The notes: a model not told the origin generated them from the sequence alone. DNA of 64,000 bases from Mauremys mutica (GCF_020497125.1 NC_059076.1:8361951-8425950), one strand, 5' to 3'. Numbered from the stretch's first letter, positions 45,674 through 57,661 are shown. Numbers and translations: made by a program.

Positions 45674-45930
45674 CCAAGAAAATTAACCCAAATTTAGTAA
45701 AGGTATGAATTTGACGTGGATTAGTTAAACCACATTAAACTCCTGTGTGAAAATCCTCATTCAGAATTAAAGTAGCCTTAACTGGGTTTAGTTTAATTAA
45801 CTTTCAAATTGAATTAAGCTAAAAAAGGGCACTTTAATTTTGAATAACAGCATCCTCACAGGGATTTAATGTGATTTAATTAATCCACTTCAAATTCACA
45901 CCTTTTGTTAATTCAAATTAATTTTCCTGG
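45674..45930. repeat. AT-rich foldback element (MITE-like)
   Basis: The arms 45674-45747 and 45857-45930 are inverted copies. 'ccaagaaaattaa' pairs with the end 'ttaattttcctgg', and about 46 bp from 45702 match the complement of 45857-45902 with few differences ('ggtatgaatttgacgtggat' against 'ggtgtgaatttgaagtggat'). The centre also folds weakly. No coding capacity. A clear target duplication is not seen. Confidence 0.7.
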
Positions 45931-46504
45931 TTGTACTCATGTAGCCGAGTCCTGGCTACCTTTCTCCATGCTGACTAGTACCCCGTTCCTTGGCTAATGC
46001 CATTGAGATTGGTGGGTATGGTATTACTCAACATGAGGATTGCAGTCCAGCCCTGCAGCTATTCTTCTCCACAGTTTCTGAAATACATGCTGTATTATCC
46101 AATGCATCCCCTAAGGTTTTCAAAAGCAGGAGAATGAAGTTAGGCGTTCATATCCATATTAATAGATTTAAGTAAGTGGTCTGATTTTTCAGAAGTTCTG
46201 AGCACCCAGCAGCCTCCATTGGATCAGCCTGCATCCTCTTCCCTTGTCCCACTGCAGTCACCCAGGGCAGAATGGCACCCTGAATGTCCCATAGTGTATG
46301 TAACACACATCTCTGGTGACTCAACAGTTAAGGTGGGATTTCTGATTGTCAGCAATACATTGATCTGAAGCATTGTGTGCGCTAGGCACACATGAGTCAT
46401 ATTGATTTATATAGTCTAAAAATAACAAAGAACCCAGTGTGTGTATATTGCTAAGGATGAGTACAAAATAATAGGAAGGCAAATAGGAACAAAATAAAAA
46501 AACC
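45931..46504. other. Unassigned sequence
   Basis: Only a scrap of the 'gcaccc agcagcctccattgga' palindromic repeat near 46190-46225 is noted. Confidence 0.4.
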
Positions 46505-48275
46505 AGAGGCATAAAATGAGTTACACCTAGCAAAGGCGTAAAAGGAAATAAGAAAAGGTTCTATAAATACATTAAGAGCTAGAGAAAGTCTCAGTCTTTT
46601 TAGTCAGAAGGAAAGCTAACAACAGATGGCATTAAAAAGGCTGAGGTGTTCAATGCCTATCTTTCTTACGTCTTCACTAAAAATGTGACCAGATACTGAA
46701 CACTATTAATATTAACAACAAGGGGGAAGGAATACAAGCTCAAATAGGGAAAGAACTGGTTCAAGAAGATTTAGATAAGTTAGATGTATTCAAGTTAGCA
46801 AGCAGGGACTTATGGAACTCATTCTAGGGTACTTAAGAAACTAACTGAAGCAATCTTGGAACCATTAATTATTATTTTTGATAACTCATGGAGGATGGGT
46901 AAGGTCAAAGAAGATGGCAGAAAGGCAAACATAGTACCTATTTTTTTTTTTAAGAAAGTGGAAAAAAGCAGACCTGGGGAATTACAGACAAGTCAGCCTC
47001 ATTTTGATACCTGGGAAGGTATTGGAACAAAGAATGAAATAATACACTTGTAAGTGTCTAGAGGATAATAGGGTTTTAAATAATAGCCAACATGGATTTG
47101 TCACGAACAAGCTATGCCAAACCAACTTAATTTTGTTCTTTGACAGGGTTACTGGCCTCATCGATGGGTGGGGGAAAGCAGTAGCTATAATTTATCTTGG
47201 CTTTACTAAAGCTTTTGAAACATTCTCACATGACATTCTCATAAGCAAACTAAGGAAATGTGATCTAGATGAAATTTCACTGTAAGGTGGGGGCACAGCT
47301 GGTGGAGAAACCATCCTCAGAGTAGTTATCAATGGTTCACTGTCAAACTGGGAGGACATGTCTGATGGGGTCCCGCAGGGGTCTGTCCTGGGTCTGGTAC
47401 TAGTCAATATTTTCCTTTATGACTTGGATAATGGAGTGGAGGGCATGCTTATAACATTTGTGGATGACACCAAGCTGGGAGAGGTTGCTAGCACTTTGGA
47501 GGACAGGATTAGAATTCTGAATGACCTTGACAAATTAGAGGATCAGTCTGAAATCTACAAGATGAAAATCAATAAAGACAAGTGGAAACGTCTATATTTA
47601 GGAAGGACAAATCAAATATTCAACTACAAAATGGGGACTAACTGGGTAGGTAGTAATACTGCTGGAAAGGATCTGGGGGTAATAGTGGGTCGCAAATTGA
47701 ACGTGAGTCAACAATGTGATGTAAGTGTTAAAAATTGTTGTATGTTTGTATGCCACAGGAGGTAGCGGTCCCACTCTGTTAAGCACTGGTGAAGCCTCAG
47801 CTGGAGTACTCTGTCCAGTTTTGCGTGCATTAAGACAGTAAGAAAGGTGTGGACAAATTGAAAACAGTCCAGAAGAGAGCAATAAAAAAAAAAAAGATTT
47901 TGAAAACCTTTGACCTCTGAGAGAAGGTTAAAGAAACTCTCCATGTTTAGTCCTCAGAAAAGAAGACTGGGGTGGGACCTGAGAGCAGTCTACAAATATG
48001 TTGAGTTGTTATAAAGAGGACTGTGATCAGGTGTGGCCCGTGTCCACTGAAGGAAGTACAAGAAGTAATGAGCTTAATCTGCAGTTAGGTAGATTTAGGT
48101 TAGATATAAGGAAAAACTTTCTAAGGATAGTTAAATATTGGAACAGGCTTCCAAGGGAGATTGTGGAATCCCCGTCACTGGAGGTTTTTAAGTACATGTT
48201 GGACAAACACCTGTCAGAGATGGTCTAGGAAGTATAGTTGGTCCTGTAGCCCTACATTTCTGTGATTGTGTATGT
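46505..48275 (+). mobile_element. CR1 LINE, reverse-transcriptase half, degenerate
   Basis: Homology starts in the linker before the reverse transcriptase ('aaggttctataaatacatta' then 'aaaaaggctgaggtgttcaa') and runs to a CR1-type 3' end near 48275. All reverse transcriptase blocks are traceable across frames, and the C-terminal region ends with '[20 protein letters not shown]' and 'LPREIVESPSLEVFK' (about 48090-48200). Frameshifts and stops abound. Lacking ORF1 and endonuclease, it is a 5'-truncated insertion. Confidence 0.9.
47100..47765 (+). pseudogene. CR1 reverse transcriptase core remnant
   Basis: The fragment 'QHGFVTNKLCQTNL' is followed by 'LGFTKAFETFSHDIL', where Glu stands for the first catalytic Asp of the usual 'FSKAFDTVSHDIL'. 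Then come 'SDGVPQGSVLGLVLVNIFLY' and the second catalytic block 'FVDDTKLG' (about 47458-47480), with both aspartates kept. The frame 47358-47765 is open for 135 codons. The Glu substitution, frame breaks and stop codons show it is dead. Confidence 0.85.
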
Positions 48276-48346
48276 GAATGTGTGTGTGCTGTGTTACCCC
48301 TCTACTTCATTGTCTGTCTTGGAATAATTACTAAAATGCCCGTGAG

Positions 48347-48535
48347 GTAAGGGCGAGACAAACTGGGTGAGGTAACATCTTTTATTGAACCAACTTCTGT
48401 TGGCGAAAGGAACAAGCTTCCAAACTACACAGAGCTGTTCTGCAGGTCTGTGAAAGGTACTCAGCGTCACAGCTAAATATGAGCTGGGGCAGATGGGTTA
48501 GCATAAGTAGTTAACAAATGTTCTAAGGGACCATC
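48347..48535 (-). repeat. Second copy of the hammerhead-like small repeat family
   Basis: Plus strand: 'gggtgaggtaacatctttta', 'ttgaaccaacttctgttggc', 'acagagctgttctgcaggtc', then 'ggttagcataagtagttaac'. It aligns with 13937-14085 and continues further. On the minus strand the CUGANGA-like block reads CTGCAGA and the GAAA box reads GGAA, so this copy has lost the core. Confidence 0.6.
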
Positions 48536-48767
48536 GTGACTGACAGTAGTATTTCTGTTTCAATGTATTTTCTTTTGTACATATGAGCTTAGTTGGTTTG
48601 TGCCTGAGGTCACAGAAGGGTTTTTACACAGAGGATAGTGTATTCTCCAGGATATTTCAAAGCTTTCATTCAGTGGATTTGATGACATCATTATTCATTG
48701 AACCATTGGGATTTTATTGTATATCCATTTGTAAAATCCACACTGGCCATACCTGCCTGGGGGGATG

Positions 48768-48768
<1 letters not shown>

Positions 48769-48796
<28 letters not shown>
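48769..48796. repeat. (TG)n microsatellite followed by (GA)n
   Basis: Fourteen TG units, then 'catagagagagagagagatc'. Confidence 0.9.
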
Positions 48797-48798
<2 letters not shown>

Positions 48799-48829
48799 TA
48801 GAGAGAGAGAGAGATCTATATGTCTATAT

Positions 48830-49745
48830 CATAGAAACCTGGAAATATATCTATAGATACCTGGTGCATGCGTACATCTATGCACACTTGCAGCTCGACA
48901 GCCATTTTGGCTTTGAGTTTTTGCAACCATGCAGCTAGTTTTAAATATTTTTTTCAACTTTAACTTTTTGCCAAAATATCTAAACACCATGTGATGGCAA
49001 ACCCGAAGAGGATAAAACGCAAGATGGTAACAGTGAGTCTAGAACTGCAAATCATTTTCTTCCAATGTCAAAAAATAAAATAAATGACACATGCAATCAT
49101 ACTTGACCCTCGGTTCAACATGATTTTGAAATTAAAGGATAAATTTTGCCAGCAACATAAATTATTGTTTATTTCAGTCTCTCAGGAATGCGGGGAGGCA
49201 GGGAGTGGTATGAAAAGATTTTACATTAAATCAGTGACTAAGGAAAAGGTTTACTCTTGTTCTGATTTGGGAGGAGTATTTTATTCATTGGTAAGTGGAG
49301 AGAATGCTGTGTGCATGAGGTTCCTGCCAGAATCTATGATCTGGAAAAAGGCAGATTATGGGATTTATGATCAGAACCATGCTCTATGCACTATACACAG
49401 AATAATACATTGGTGTTAGTTATATACAGTGGAAGGTTTAATTCAATTGAGGAGTCCTGCTGACATCATAAACTGAGAGACAGCAAGTAGTTTATGAGCA
49501 GCAGTAGAACCTTAGGACTGAATTATGGTCTTGGTATTCGGTCTGCTACTGGCTATTGCAATTTGTATTACACAGTATATTATACAGTTTTACTCAGTGT
49601 AGACCCAGTGACAAAGAAGAGGAAAGTTTATTGCCCAGACAGTGCAAGGGGTAGAATTTGCTAATATAAAATATACTGTACTGCAAAGCTAACATAAAGG
49701 GAAGGAATTTAGTGTAAGGAAGTAGAGTTGACTTGGAGCAAAGGT
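48830..49745. other. Unassigned AT-rich sequence
   Basis: A 111-codon plus frame at 49084-49419 starts 'THAIILDPRFN', which faintly recalls the hAT 'LDPRFK' motif, but nothing else in it fits. No other feature is supported. Confidence 0.4.
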
Positions 49746-49749
49746 GTTG

Positions 49750-50570
49750 GAACAAGAAATGCTCAGCATAACTCTAGTGGTCCATAGAGGCCAGTATCCT
49801 GTCTCTGGCAGTGCTCAGTACCAGATGCTGCAGAGGAAGGTATAAGAACCCAGCAGTAGTAGATGGTGGGATAATCTCCCACATTAAATCTCATCCTGAT
49901 CTCTAATGGTTTGAGGTTGGGTTAAACCCTGAAGCATATCCATTTCAGATTGTTCATGATCATGAATTATGATAACTCTGAATATTCTTGATAACCGTAT
50001 AAATATCTAGAACCTTTTGGAATCCCCTTAAATTCTTGGCCTCAACAGCCACCTGTGGCAATGAGATCCACAGTTTTGCTGTGTGAAAATGTGTTTCCTT
50101 TTGTCAGGTTTAAATTTCCTACCTTTAATTCCATTGCCTGTCCCCTGGTTCTTAGTTACGAGACAAGGAGAACAAAAGCTCCTGATCTAGCATCTTTATG
50201 ACATTAATTCTTTTACACGCTTTTATCATGTCCCTGCCTATTCATTTCCTTTGTAAGGTAAACAGTCCCAAACTTTTCAGTATCTCCTGCTATGAGACTG
50301 ATTTCCAGGCTTTGATCATTCTTGATGTTATTCTCTGAACCCCCTGTAGTTCTGAAGTGTCTTTCTGAGATGGATTGATCAGAACAGTATACACTATTCT
50401 ACCTCATTTATTTATGTAAAGGTGTTATAGTAGTTGTAATAGTCAACATCCCATTCCTTACGCATCAGAATATTTTGTTTGCTTTTCTGACCGCAGCTGC
50501 ACATTGAGCAGAGGTCTCCATTCAGATATCTACAGTAATCAGCTAATTACATCAGAGACATATATTATTT
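49750..50570 (-). mobile_element. Old CR1/L3-type LINE 3' part, antisense
   Basis: Plus strand reads as the reverse complement of a CR1-group 3' end. First comes the non-coding part ('gaggccagtatcctgtctct', 'gcagaggaaggtataagaa'), then 'ctcaacagccacctgtggca' with 'tgagatccacag', 'cccctggttcttagttacg' and 'tttatcatgtccctgcctat', then the coding part ('tctgaccgcagctgcacatt'). It is highly diverged and the frame is lost. The same 3' non-coding sequence occurs at 58795-59100. Confidence 0.75.
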
Positions 50571-50768
50571 AATCCAAATACTTTTAAAAATGGGACTTTG
50601 GCTCCTAAGTCACTTAAATGTTTTTTGACCATGTTACCTGTGATCTAATTTGGATCTTAAATACCGTATTTATCGGCGTATAACACGCACAGGCGTATAA
50701 CACGCACCTTCATTTTAAGGGGGAAATTTCAGGAAAAAGACTTAAATTTCAAATAAAGGACTTTGAAG

Positions 50769-51060
50769 CTCGGGGGGGAGGGGGGACGGGATCTCGGGCC
50801 GCTCGGGAGGGGGTCGGGGACTAAGGCCGCTCGGGGGCTCGGGCCGGGCCGCGCCGCTCGGGAGGGGGGCGGGGGCTAGGGCCAGGGCCGCTCGGGGGAG
50901 GGAGGGAGGACGGGGTCTCGGGCCGCTCGGGAGGGGGGCGGGGGCTAAGGCGGCTCTGGCCGGGCCGCTCGGGAGGGGGGCGGGGGCTAGGGCCAGGGCC
51001 GCTCGGGGGAGGGAGGGAGGACGGGGTCTCGGGCCGCTCTGGAGGGGCGCGGGGGCTAAG
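50769..51060. repeat. Tandem GC-rich repeat inside the transposon
   Basis: Units starting at ctcggg 50769, 50891 and 51002 (periods 122 and 111 bp) repeat the phrases 'gggccgctcgggaggggggc' and 'gggagggaggacggggtctc'. The array has CpG-island-like composition by eye. Confidence 0.85.
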
Positions 51061-51062
51061 TA

Positions 51063-51345
51063 GGGTGACCAGATCACACAGGTGAAATATCGGGACGCGG
51101 GGGGGGGAACAAAAAAACTCTAACCCCCCCCCGCCGCCGCCGCCGCCGCTCCATACCCCGTCCCACCCCCATCAGCTTGCCTCTGCTCCGTCTCCACTTC
51201 TCCCCTCCCTCCAGTGGAAAAAAAAAACAAAACCCGGCCGCCGGAGCGGGGGGTGTGGGAGGGCGAGGCGTGGAGCTCCGGCGGTTTTTTTCTCCGCCGC
51301 CCCCGCGTCCCGATATTTCATCTTTGTCCATACCCCGTCCCGCCC
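51063..51345. mobile_element. Nested repeat with 'gggtgaccagat' terminus
   Basis: 'agggtgaccagatcacacag' is followed by 'gaaatatcgggacgcggggg'. Further on 'cgcgtcccgatatttcatct' is the inverted partner (51303-51322). The right outer end is unclear. A nested second transposon is the simplest reading. Confidence 0.5.
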
Positions 51346-51593
51346 CCGCCGCCGCCAGAAGCTGGACTGGAGCAGTTCGCAGGGTGAGTGCTGGGGGGGC
51401 CACCCCCTCCCTTCAGGCTTGCGCCGCCATACAGCTGATCAGCGCAAGCCTGGGCTCAGGCCCCGCCGCTGGGGGGGGGGAGAGGGCGGGGGCTCGGGCC
51501 GCTGGGGGGGGGGGGGCTAGGGCCGCGCTGCTCGGGAGTGGGGCAGGGGCTAGGGCGCCGCTCCGCGCCACTGGGGGGGGGGTTATAGGTTAT

Positions 51594-51664
51594 ATCGGCG
51601 TATAACACGCACACATCATTTGCCCCCTATTTTCAGGGGAAAAAAGTGCGTGTTATACGCCGAT
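51594..51664. other. 19-bp hairpin at the transposon's right end
   Basis: 'atcggcgtataacacgcac' (51594-51612) and its exact complement (51646-51664) enclose a 33-nt loop. The terminus is thus present both direct and inverted at the right side only. Confidence 0.85.
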
Positions 51665-52820
51665 AAATACGGTACACCATTTTGGAACAGCCTGCCTGAG
51701 ATCAAGGCCGATGCCCTGAGTTTTTTAACTCATGTGTTTTAATAAGAGTGATTTACGGTAGTTTTGAAGCAGTCTTCACTTAAAGCTAATCCATGTGTGG
51801 GAAATTAATAACCATTGGAGGGAGGAAGTAGCAGCAAGAATGAAGCAGAAAAGAGGGAGTGCCAGAAACCATGTCATTCATTGGCTCTGTTGTCTGTCAG
51901 TCTTCAGTGAGAAGACAAACCTATAATTACCAAATTAATATACTAAGGGTGAAGAAATATAATTGAGATTAAAAAAAAAATCCCCCGTCTTCAGGTTTTT
52001 ACTTACATTCACATTCACTATCTGCCTGTGTATGTGTAGATATACATACATACACACACAAATATATTGACCATTATTTAATTTTCACGGCTCTAAAAAA
52101 GCCATGTGCTGGGACAGAATACTCTTTTCATGTCTGCTTGAATAATCAGGAATAATTTACAAAGTGGAGCATGGCCACTAAAATGAATGAATAAATAAGT
52201 GAGTTTATGGAAAAGTCCTGCCAAGTCTATTTGGGGGCTCTTCTCCATAAAATAATTAATTCATGTTTTTAATCATGTTAGTTCTTTCAGTGTTTCTTTG
52301 CAGTTGGGTGTCTAAATAGCTTCACCATGAATTTCATTTCCTCGGTGTCAGTATGGGAAATCCTGATTGTGTAACCTGTTTTGCCCTGAGGTTACATCTT
52401 AATCCCTTTACCCCAGGGAACACCCTTGGATTTGGCAAGTACTGTGAGATTTTTCAATGTGTAACATATTGATAACATGTATATGCAATTACGGCCCTTC
52501 AGGTTCCTATTTGAATTCTGATCATGTAGGACATTTTTGTTCTTTCAGGGGAGAAACTTCTCCATCAAGTTTTGATGCATAATTTAATTCAAGTATTGCA
52601 AGGAAGAATAAGGCAACTCTGGCATAGAAACATGGACTAAGAATCCATCTCTTATTTTATGCTCACAAATGTTGTTAAAGGTTTTATAGAAAAAATAGGA
52701 CATGTATCAGACCAGCAACGCTCAATTCCAGCATTCGTTGGTGAGAACTGAACTGAAACAGAAATAACTTAATGTTAAACAACTTAAATCCACATCTGGT
52801 ATGATGGTAGGAGGGAACCA

Positions 52821-52860
52821 TTTATTTATTTATTTATTTATTTATGTATTTATTTATTTT
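52821..52860. repeat. (TTTA)n microsatellite
   Basis: About ten TTTA units with one interruption (tgta). Confidence 0.95.
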
Positions 52861-53357
52861 AAAGTGTTGGAGTGTGAGATGTTGCCAGAGATGATGGTCA
52901 TTAACAGCAATAGGTTGCCCTGAATTGATCTTGAAAATGGTTGTGAACTGCTGGTGTAGATGGAGCTAAAATATTTTCAATTCCACTACAGAAAACGTGA
53001 TTTGAAACATCATGGCATTAAGTGTCAAGAATGACCTGACTAATGCTGCTGAAAATGGGTCTGCCCCATCGAGGCTAGCAGTTAAGTGCTTTTCAGAAAT
53101 AATTCAGGTGCATTCTTTGATGACAAGAGTAGTCAGTGAAAAGCTGGTTTCCTAATGTATCTATCTGGCTGTATGCTAAGCTTTCTGTGGTACCAGTTAC
53201 TGTGCAGTATTTACAGTGCAATAGGAAATAAATTATAGGTTAGTTAGATTAAGAATTTGAGTTGTCCGTATAAAAGCTTTTTTTCCTCCTAATTCCCATT
53301 GCATAAGAAAACTGTATAAATATATACTGTAAGTAAATGTGTACATATAAATCTACA

Positions 53358-53359
<2 letters not shown>

Positions 53360-53407
<48 letters not shown>
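53360..53407. repeat. (GT)n microsatellite
   Basis: About 24 uninterrupted GT units, the longest dinucleotide run in the window. Confidence 0.97.
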
Positions 53408-53409
<2 letters not shown>

Positions 53410-55129
53410 CTATATGAGAGAGAAATGTACAGCAAAATGCATACAAAGAAACATAAAAATAAATTACATACTCAACAGTTTTCTAAAAAAAGTCACTTCA
53501 ATGCTAACACCTACTGCATCCTTGGAGAGTTTTCCACCAAGCAGAATAGATCTAACATTGAAAGGGAAAAGAGTATATCAAGTAGGAAGCTATAGCAGTG
53601 CACCAAAACTTAGCAAGGAGATAATGAAATGACTATGCTAGCTATGCCACGAGGAGCTGAAAAATGTGTTTATTTTACATTATGTACATTATTCATCTTT
53701 TAACGTGTCCGTATTTTACTGTAATGATTATAGGTTTATTTTCAAACTGTGAAAGAAAGAAAACTCCACCAGTCCAAATTTTCATTCGAATTGTTCTGCT
53801 TCAAAACTTAATTTTAAGAGGCATTTGCATACTGCTGCTCTTATTTTGCACATAAATATCATGGACACTTGAGCTCAGCACCTCCAAACCATTCTGAATC
53901 TTAAACGTCCGTTGCACACAGTGAGATAGTATTTTGAAGAGCCAAGTTAATTTGCTAATGACAGCCTCTCTTTGGCCAATGGAACTTGCCTCACAGGAGA
54001 ATTTAGCCATTGGATTATATCTGCCAAAATCCCCCTGGTACACCTCATAGATTATTCTATTAAATTTAATATCCTCTCGCTGTTAAGTAGTGGTAAATGC
54101 TTCTGATTTTGCTTCAACATTTTCCATTTCCTCTTCATGTTAGATCCACTCTGCTTTGCAGAGGACTCCCCGGCCGTGCAATAGGTATTAACCTCCAAAT
54201 CCTTTTCTTTTAGAACAATTCCAGGAAACCACCACATCTTACTGTGAACTGTGAAACCAAGAAAATTGTCTGTGTAATTCCAAATGGCTGAAACATCCTT
54301 GTAATTTAGCTGCTGGGTGGCACAGACATATTTTGGTTGTCTACATTAAACAAAAAAAAAGTCCAGATCCTCAACAACTATAAATCACGCTGACTACATT
54401 GAGTTGAATGAGACTGCATTGATCTACAACAGATGTGTATCTGGCCCTGTAAACTGTAGATTTCATGCAGCTATATTAGGTGTCTTCTGCTTCCAGAAAG
54501 CCTCAGAGATATTGCCACCAGTTGGCATAATTAGTGCCGATTCTTTTTTCAGTGGATTCCTGTGATTAGTTAATTAAGTTATAAATGCAGCAAGATGTGA
54601 GCAGACATGCACACACGGACACCTCTTTGAAGTCAGTGGAACTTGTGAGTACGTGTCTGATGGCCAAGTCTGGCATCAAGGCACTGCCGGCAATATGCTT
54701 TGAGGCAAACATGAGAGAGAGAGAGACGGACGAACATCTTGAGGCAGTGAAAGATGTGATACAAACAGTAATTAGTCAACTGCAAAAGGTTTGTATTTCC
54801 AATTGGTTTGAGACAAACATCTCAGAGTCTGGACAGTTACTGTGATTGTAAAAACATGTTAGCAGGCCTTTCTGCTGTCCTTGTGCCCACCTCCCTCCCT
54901 CTTATCAGTAGTTCCCAGATTCTCCCACTTTGTGTGTTTTCCTCTTAGGGGTTGGCTAGACTAGCTGTCTTCCTTTAGCATGTCTCCTCTTCACAAGATT
55001 GGGCTCTGCCATTCAGCGCACTGTGACCCTAACAGCATCTTAATGCTAGAGGATGAAGGACTTACTGATATCGGGCAGTGAGTTTTATCTGGCCTGGCCA
55101 GTTCAGTGTACCCCAACTCTCTGATGCCA

Positions 55130-56097
55130 TAGCTGTATCCAGGTATGATGTAATGTATCAATAGAATGCTAATAACAGGCTGACCTTTAGTATTATTGTG
55201 TGGTGTATGTATGGAGGACAAATGTAAAATTACAAACATATTGGGAATTATGTTCTTAAAGTGTGTCTGCCAGGCAAGGCTGAAGTTACTCCACCCTAGA
55301 CAAAGGAATGTGGCTTTGCCATCTTGAGGGTACTTCCAAGGTAGTTTGAGACAAAGGTAAACAGAACCATCAAGCCAATAAGAGGAGGAGATAACCACTC
55401 AGCATCACAGCACAGGGGGGCGGGGGAGATTTCAGGAACAGATCAATTTGCATTTTAGCAAACACCAGCAGGGGAAGAAACCAGCATGGAACTTCCTTCA
55501 TCCCCAGACTCCACAGCTCCTTCCTCACAACCTGAGTAATTTTACTGGGAGCGTAACGTACAGCAGAATCCATTTCAAAGGTTCACTGGACTATAAAAGA
55601 GAGGGGCAAAGAATCCCAAGTTCTTTCACTGAAGATCTTGACCAAGGCAGTGGTCAGTCATTTTTCTGGAAGTGTGGTAAGAATCTGACCTTGAACCAAG
55701 ACTGTAGTTGTGTTAAGTCTAGTCTCTAGAAAGTATTTTTCACTTTTATTTCTTTGTAATCATTACTAACTCGGTCCTTTGTACTTGAACTCCCTTAAAA
55801 TCCCATCTCCCCTTGTTAATGAAGTTGTTTTATTTTTAAATTAAACTGACCCTGTGCTGTGTTTGAAATGAAGTGTATGTTAACTCCAATGAATGTGATA
55901 ATTTGTGCAGTTAGTCTCTTAAGAGATGTAGTCTAACCTTATTATTTCTCTGACTGGTCCAGGAAAGGGCTGGACTTTGCAGAGCACATGGGTTTTGAGA
56001 AAAGCCAGAACTGAGGGTTTGGGGTCATCTTACCAGGTGGAAGCAAGGATGGTGGATACCAGAGCATGGCTGGGGTGTAACAAGCAGGCTGCTGGAT

Positions 56098-56142
<45 letters not shown>

Positions 56143-56280
56143 CCTTGCTTGTCCGCTGGCTGGCTGTATGCAGGCTCTGAGCCACAGCAGCAGAACATTT
56201 AGTGCATCCAGGGTTACAGGGCAGGCAGTGACACAACCTCTCATTGGGCTGGACAGCACTCCAGCATGTGACACCTCCTA
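55130..56280 (+). mobile_element. Possible LTR retroelement-derived block
   Basis: 'ggactataaaagagaggggc' (about 55586) looks like a TATA box. 'cttgttaatgaagttgtttt' and an A/T-rich run near 55825 look like a polyadenylation region, and a repeated-looking 'agttagtctcttaagagatg' follows. I see no paired LTR and no coding remains, so a solitary LTR of an endogenous retroelement is only a suggestion. Confidence 0.4.
56101..56139. repeat. (CA)n microsatellite
   Basis: About 19 CA units. Confidence 0.95.
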
Positions 56281-56769
56281 CAGTGTTTTCTTATCAGCTC
56301 TTGTACTGTCCTTCCTTCTTTTCTATTCGGGAGGGTCCTGATGCTTTGGGACACTCTCACTAGCCCTTGTGTTGTGCCTGCTAATCAGGCACTTTTCAAG
56401 TTTACGTTGTTAGCCCTTCAAGACACTGACTGTCTCTCACTATGAACGTGTACAGTGCCAATCACAATGAGGCCCTGATCTCCAGTTGCTATTGTAGTGC
56501 AAATTATACTAATGTTTAAATAATTTCACACACTGCCTCAGACTGCATTGTGGAATAGTAATACCCCTGAGCATATGGGATCCTCCCCCCTTTCAACTAT
56601 ATTTCAAATGGACATTCATGCTTCACTGATGCTCCAGATATGCAGGACTGGCCAATTCTGTTGCAGGTGCAAGGCACACACTTACATGAACTGGCTGCAA
56701 GTACTGCTCAGTCCTTAGCCTGGTCAACTTTTGTAAAGATGTTTACTACTCTTTGGAGCAGAAACAAGA

Positions 56770-56935
56770 CTGAGGCTATGTCTACACTGGAAACCCTATG
56801 CTGGCATAGCTGTGTCGGCATGGCTGTGCTGGCATAGCTCCCTAGTGTAGATGCAGTGTGTGCCAGCAGAAGTTTTTCTGCCAGAGTAGGACATCATTTT
56901 CCTGAGGACATGATTTATGTTGACAGAAGGGTATT
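56770..56935. repeat. Fragment of a DNA-transposon-like repeat
   Basis: Begins 'gaggctatgtctacactgga' and contains three 'ggcatagct/ggcatggct' units. The 'tatgtctacact' start resembles 8605-8630 and 23319-23340. No matching right end is seen. Confidence 0.45.
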
Positions 56936-57655
56936 TTTACTGAACTCAAAGGGATTATTCATGTGAAAATAGTTAGTCTTGTGTGTAAGTATTTGCAGAA
57001 TCTGGCCCACTGATTTCTAGTGTCTCATGCTGCTGAGCTCATGAGACCATGAAGGAAAGAAAGAGAGAAGGAAGATAAAAGTGCAGGGAACCAATAACAG
57101 AGGTAGCTTTAAAGCAAATCCTTCGTTTTAAAAATGGTTCTTTTCATAATGTAGTAAATTCATTAGTTCTGCACAGTGAAGAAGGAAGTTGATTTATGAC
57201 TGTAACCATATTGAATTGACAAACAAAGCTTCCTGAAATGTAGTAGCCAAAATTAATGCCTCTACAGGCATCAGTAGATTAGAACACTTAAAACAATGTA
57301 ATCATTTATATGTTACAAATGGGAGAAGATACTTCTAGAGCGATATGTATTACTTCAAACATATTTTAATATACAAATGTTTGCCCTTGTACAGGTGATT
57401 GTAACAGTTGACTACTGATAAATGACCAAATAAATGGCCAAGGGTGACAGATAAAATTAGGGTCACATGTAACAGATGTGGGAGCCTCCTTAATCCAATT
57501 AGACTTCTAGAAAGTCCAGCAATTCAATCCAGGTTGGAAGAATGGCTAGTATTCTTCCCATGCTTCCTATTTGTCTCTGCTGTAAGACATAATTAAAAAA
57601 CAGAAAGGGAAGGTGTTGAGTAGCACTATGTAAACTGGGCTTAAAATATTGTGAA
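56936..57655. other. Unassigned AT-rich sequence
   Basis: Looks like unique intronic DNA; no repeat or exon recognised. Confidence 0.4.
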
Positions 57656-57661
57656 ACATGC

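Larger units (their letters stand above)
50664..51672. mobile_element. DNA transposon with 27-bp perfect inverted termini and TA duplication
   Basis: The left end begins 'ccgtatttatcggcgtataa' and continues to cacgcac. The right end is its exact complement over 27 bp (51646-51672). TA lies on both sides (50662-50663 and 51673-51674), suggesting mariner/Tc1-type insertion. No transposase is encoded. A subterminal 16-mer, 'ggcgtataacacgcac', is repeated in tandem at 50675 and 50692. The inside holds three GC-rich tandem units and a further 'gggtgaccagat' type insert (about 51063-51345). Confidence 0.8.
51680..55120. other. Unassigned AT-rich intronic sequence
   Basis: No exon or transposon recognised in about 3.4 kb, apart from simple repeats. 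The stretch 53640-54250 is repeat-free and could be tested for conservation. Confidence 0.45.

Noticed and set aside
49084..49419. hAT transposase or domesticated gene ('LDPRFN')
   Set aside because: Only one short motif fits; the rest of the 111 codons shows no transposase blocks, and no inverted ends were found.
50769..51060. CRISPR-like direct repeats
   Set aside because: Repeats are adjacent tandem units of 111-122 bp without unique spacers, in a vertebrate genome.
50742..51605. Pro/Ala-rich frames and a CpG-island-like promoter
   Set aside because: The GC-rich block is wholly explained by tandem repeats within a transposon. No start-site, exon or domain evidence.
53360..53632. Cys-Val repeat protein frames
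   Set aside because: Translation of a GT microsatellite.
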